Below, piece by piece: positions 5,239-7,936 of a stretch of 7,936 nt of DNA (the stretch's first letter is position 1; every line of letters begins with the position of its first letter). The notes beneath the pieces were generated by a model that saw only the letters and a program-made list of their open reading frames with translations, made no database searches and was not told the origin of the DNA. The position numbers and the translations under genes were made by a program. The stretch is from positions 1 to 7,936 of the forward strand of contig WTCI01000303.1 of NCBI GenBank assembly GCA_013138655.1, written 5' to 3'. This stretch comes from Desulfuromonadaceae bacterium. GTDB lineage: Bacteria > Desulfobacterota > Desulfuromonadia > Desulfuromonadales > Geopsychrobacteraceae.

Positions 5239-7782
5239 CTATGAATGGCGGTCAAACTCCAAGGGCAGTGACAGCAAAACAGTTGTTCCTTCACCTGGTT
5301 CGCTTTCCACGTCGATATCTCCCCCATGATCAGAGATAATGTTATAACTGATCGCTAAACCCAGGCCGGTTCCCTGCCCTTTATTGGTATAAAAGGGCTC
5401 AAAAATCAGTGGAATCTGCTCGGCAGCTATACCAACCCCAGTATCGGAAACAGCAATTTTTAAGAGCTTGTTTTCAACGCTGGCAGAAATACTTAACTCC
5501 CCCCCCTCGGGCATAGCATCCAGCGCATTATTGTAGAGGTTGAGCAAAACCTGTTTCAAGCGGTCTGCATCCATACTAATTTCAGGCAGATCACTTGCGA
5601 ACTGCTCTTTAAGGACAATTTCCTGGCGGTGACACTGTTTACGGATCAAAAACAGAGATTCCTGCAATACCGTGACAATCTGCCCTCGAACAAACTGTGG
5701 TGCAGGCATCGAAGCAAAACACAGCATTTCGTTAATCAGCGATTCCAAACGCTCAATCTCATCCAGGGCTCTGCGAATCAATTGCTGATCCGTCTCATGA
5801 CCTAAGAGGCGATCGTGCAGTTCATCAAGCAGCAAACTCACCCCGGTTAAAGGATTCCGCACTTCATGTGCGATCCCGGCAGACATCCGCCCAAGAGAAG
5901 CAAGCCGGTCCATACGGGCCATTTGTTGCCGCATATTGACCCGCTCGGTTAAATCCTCAACGGTCAACAGCCAGCCCGCCTGCTTACGGAAACTGAGTGG
6001 GAAGAGCGCCATGCGGTAGGTCAACTGCCGGTCATTCCGGGCAATCTTCACATAACGCCGCTGCGGATCTTTTTCCTCTTTAACATCGCTACTGAGCCAA
6101 ACTTCCAAGACACTACAAAGTTCTGGCCAGTCACTTAACAGAGCCTGCCAGTCACAATCTTTCCCCGGGCGCGTCATCCCCAGAATCCGGCAAGCCGGGC
6201 CGTTGACCGATGTCACCATGCGGTGATAGTCGATGGTTAAAATACCGGTTTCAATATTTTCAAAAACCGTGTCCTTGAAGTTGCGTTCTCGAAGAATCTC
6301 GGTCCGCGATTTCCTTAATGCCCGTAAAGTTTGCAGCAACCGCCGCCGCCGGCTGTTTAATTCCTCCACCATGGTATTGAAGGAATCCGCCAGAACGCCG
6401 ACTTCATCATTGGAACTGACCGCAACCTGGGTCGAAAAATTCCCCTGAATCATCTGCTTGGTTCCTTCAGTTAATGACAACAGCGGCTTAACGATACTGT
6501 TGGACAGGGTATATGCCGAACCGATGACAAAAAGAACCGTCAACGAGATCACCAGCCAGGATTCATGCAGATAGCTGGTAATTTCCTCACGAATCACCCT
6601 TGCAGTAACCAGTGCAGGTTGATGAAAATAGTCAACTTCGGCACCGATGGTTATCCCGCCAAAGATCTGATAGTCCCCATATCCGGCTTGACGGTAAATA
6701 ATCGGGGCATAAGCCATAATTTTCTGTGAGCCGCCGATATTGGTGGTGTCTACAACTCCGGACTCGCTCCTGCGGACGGCTTCAGCAGCCTTGGGATAGT
6801 TTTGGTGGATAAAGCCAGCGGCCAGAAGATTAAACGGCAAGCGCCCGGCATAAATAGCTTCCTCCGTGCTGCTTTCCGTATATGGCGGCACCAAACTACC
6901 ATTCTGATCAAAACCACGGATATCCCAGTACTTGGGGTGTGTAATGATCCAGCCTTCGTCATCAAACATGAAGGCGTAGTTACCACTGGCGTAAGACGGG
7001 AAAACCACATAACGCTCTTCCGTTGGTGAAATATGCTGGGTAAATTCCATCAAATGACGGTGATCCAGTGACAGAACGACGACACCTTTGAACTCACCTT
7101 CCTCCCAGAGGGGTGTCGCAAAACGGACAACACCTCGATAGGGTGTCCCCTGCACAGCCTCCAACGGTGTTTCCGTCCCCTGCAATTGCTGATCACGGCT
7201 GACATACCAGCCAGTTAGATGCGAAACCCAGATCTCACCCTTGCGTAACTTGGCAGCTTCCTGAAAATAGACTTCGTTTTTGTAGGTTGTCTTGAGTGGA
7301 TCAGAAACATCGCGCAAGTTGCTGGATGGGCGGCCATCTATAATACGGATCCGTTCCTGACCAGCGGGGTCTATAAAACTCAACTCACTGTAAACAAGAA
7401 TTTTCTCACGCACTTCTATAGGGGCGTTATTCGTGCCACGTCGATACCAGATCGTCCGCTGATGGCTCCAACTGAAATCAAGATATGACTTTTCCAGAAT
7501 CGGCATTAATGACAAGTCACGTAAATCGTCTTCGACTCCATGTAGAAAAGAGCTGACCTCATTCGCCACCATCTCGGCACGCAGCTCCAGAGCCTTCGTT
7601 GCCTGACTGTCCATCGCCTCGGCTGTACGTTGCCGCAAAAGGTCTTCGACAATACGCAGACTATGATGAGAATTAGCCAGCAATAATATCAAGGGAACCA
7701 GCGACAACAACAGGAAGGCCCCGAGAACCTTTTTATGCAGATTGATCCGAAACATAGGAGAAGTATAACGAAAATGAGTCAT
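5239..7782 (-). CDS. Membrane sensor histidine kinase (Cache-like sensor, HAMP, PAS, HisKA, HATPase)
   Basis: Inner-membrane sensor kinase, up to 847 residues. Order: short cytosolic N-terminus, membrane segment about 18-37, large extracytoplasmic region about 38-408 with a two-lobed Cache-like look (including [14 protein letters not shown] at 271-284), second membrane segment about 409-426, HAMP about 427-480, charged coiled coil, PAS-like domain about 500-615, HisKA about 620-690 with phospho-accepting H639 in [12 protein letters not shown], and HATPase_c about 735-842 with N box [11 protein letters not shown]1 DTGVGI 780-785, F box EPFYTNK and G2 GTGLGLAIS. All catalytic motifs are intact. 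It should autophosphorylate and pass phosphate to the regulator encoded next; ligand unknown, a dicarboxylate being a guess from the transporter downstream. The start is uncertain: ATG 7782 has only a weak upstream GGG, and ATG 7755 ([10 protein letters not shown]) lacks a ribosome binding site but starts right before the first membrane helix. No promoter fits between the upstream terminator and ATG 7782. Confidence 0.93.
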   Translation of the reverse strand: MTHFRYTSPMFRINLHKKVLGAFLLLSLVPLILLLANSHHSLRIVEDLLRQRTAEAMDSQATKALELRAEMVANEVSSFLHGVEDDLRDLSLMPILEKSYLDFSWSHQRTIWYRRGTNNAPIEVREKILVYSELSFIDPAGQERIRIIDGRPSSNLRDVSDPLKTTYKNEVYFQEAAKLRKGEIWVSHLTGWYVSRDQQLQGTETPLEAVQGTPYRGVVRFATPLWEEGEFKGVVVLSLDHRHLMEFTQHISPTEERYVVFPSYASGNYAFMFDDEGWIITHPKYWDIRGFDQNGSLVPPYTESSTEEAIYAGRLPFNLLAAGFIHQNYPKAAEAVRRSESGVVDTTNIGGSQKIMAYAPIIYRQAGYGDYQIFGGITIGAEVDYFHQPALVTARVIREEITSYLHESWLVISLTVLFVIGSAYTLSNSIVKPLLSLTEGTKQMIQGNFSTQVAVSSNDEVGVLADSFNTMVEELNSRRRRLLQTLRALRKSRTEILRERNFKDTVFENIETGILTIDYHRMVTSVNGPACRILGMTRPGKDCDWQALLSDWPELCSVLEVWLSSDVKEEKDPQRRYVKIARNDRQLTYRMALFPLSFRKQAGWLLTVEDLTERVNMRQQMARMDRLASLGRMSAGIAHEVRNPLTGVSLLLDELHDRLLGHETDQQLIRRALDEIERLESLINEMLCFASMPAPQFVRGQIVTVLQESLFLIRKQCHRQEIVLKEQFASDLPEISMDADRLKQVLLNLYNNALDAMPEGGELSISASVENKLLKIAVSDTGVGIAAEQIPLIFEPFYTNKGQGTGLGLAISYNIISDHGGDIDVESEPGEGTTVLLSLPLEFDRHS

Positions 7783-7796
7783 TGAGCCCAGTTATC

Positions 7797-7832
7797 AAAA
7801 AAAAGGGCACCTGTCCGGGTGCCCTTTTTACA
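7797..7832 (-). terminator. Rho-independent terminator of the polyprenyl synthase gene
   Basis: On the - strand the hairpin AAAAAGGGCACC (loop CGGACA) GGTGCCCTTTTT runs into an eight-T tract (complement of 7797-7804). Stem arms are 7805-7811 and 7818-7824, extended by A:T pairs. It follows the synthase stop codon by about 20 bases and ends about 14 bases before the kinase ATG at 7782. A and T tracts on both sides make it potentially bidirectional. Confidence 0.9.
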
Positions 7833-7848
7833 AAAATGCTGAAGAAGC

Positions 7849-7936
7849 TTACTTATTACGAGAAACAACATAATCGGCAAGAGCATACAAGGCCCGACGA
7901 GCGTCACAATCGGGGAACAGGTCGAGCTGTCGCTTG
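7849..7936 (-). CDS. Polyprenyl diphosphate synthase, C-terminal end (IspB-like)
   Basis: Only the last 28 full codons and the TAA stop are inside the window; the gene continues past the right edge. The visible tail, KRQLDLFPDCDARRAL then YALADYVVSRNK, resembles the C-terminus of trans-polyprenyl diphosphate synthases, where a pattern of L-x-x-(F/L)-P-D-x-x-x-R-x-A-L followed by ALADYxxxR ends the protein. The PD-x-x-x-R-x-AL block favours the long-chain (octaprenyl/heptaprenyl, IspB) type, which makes the side chain of menaquinone or ubiquinone, but short-chain IspA also ends in ALADYIIQRNK, so IspA remains possible. The catalytic Asp-rich motifs are not in the window. The product would be cytosolic or membrane-peripheral. 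A strong terminator follows. Confidence 0.65.
   Translation of the reverse strand, partial: KRQLDLFPDCDARRALYALADYVVSRNK

Overview
The window reads as a bacterial chromosome segment of medium GC content with seven protein-coding genes, two of them cut by the window edges. The mix points to Desulfuromonadales/Geobacter-type bacteria: an E. coli-type purB, a sigma-54 two-component system of the delta-proteobacterial style, a DASS transporter and a long-chain polyprenyl diphosphate synthase. This assignment is an inference from protein style, not a database result. I see no tRNA, rRNA, CRISPR array, insertion sequence or phage gene.

Left part (1-1668): the C-terminal 275 residues of adenylosuccinate lyase (purB, + strand) end in a strong palindromic terminator. 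A 51-codon + strand small ORF with a good ribosome binding site follows. It converges on a 93-residue DUF1232/YkvA-like membrane protein gene on the - strand.

Central and right part (1629-7782): three genes lie on the - strand, in transcription order a membrane histidine kinase (7782-5239), an NtrC-family sigma-54 response regulator (5137-3770) and a DASS/SLC13 sodium-coupled anion or dicarboxylate transporter (3462-1717). A strong terminator closes the regulator gene, so the transporter needs its own promoter. The 235-bp gap upstream of the transporter carries a consensus-perfect -24/-12 sigma-54 promoter (TGGCAC-N5-TTGCT), a 7-bp dyad about 124 bp upstream of the predicted start site, and downstream a possible second, sigma-70-like promoter embedded in two pairs of direct repeats. 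The simplest reading is a DctB/DctD-like circuit: the kinase senses an extracytoplasmic ligand through a large Cache-like domain and phosphorylates the regulator, which then activates the transporter gene with sigma-54 RNA polymerase.

Right edge (7797-7936): the last 28 residues of an IspB-like polyprenyl diphosphate synthase (- strand) and its terminator, which ends only about 14 bases before the kinase start codon.

The region is mostly ordinary core and regulatory sequence. The best leads are the regulatory DNA in front of the transporter, the unrecognised small ORF, and the unusual 5' end of the kinase gene.
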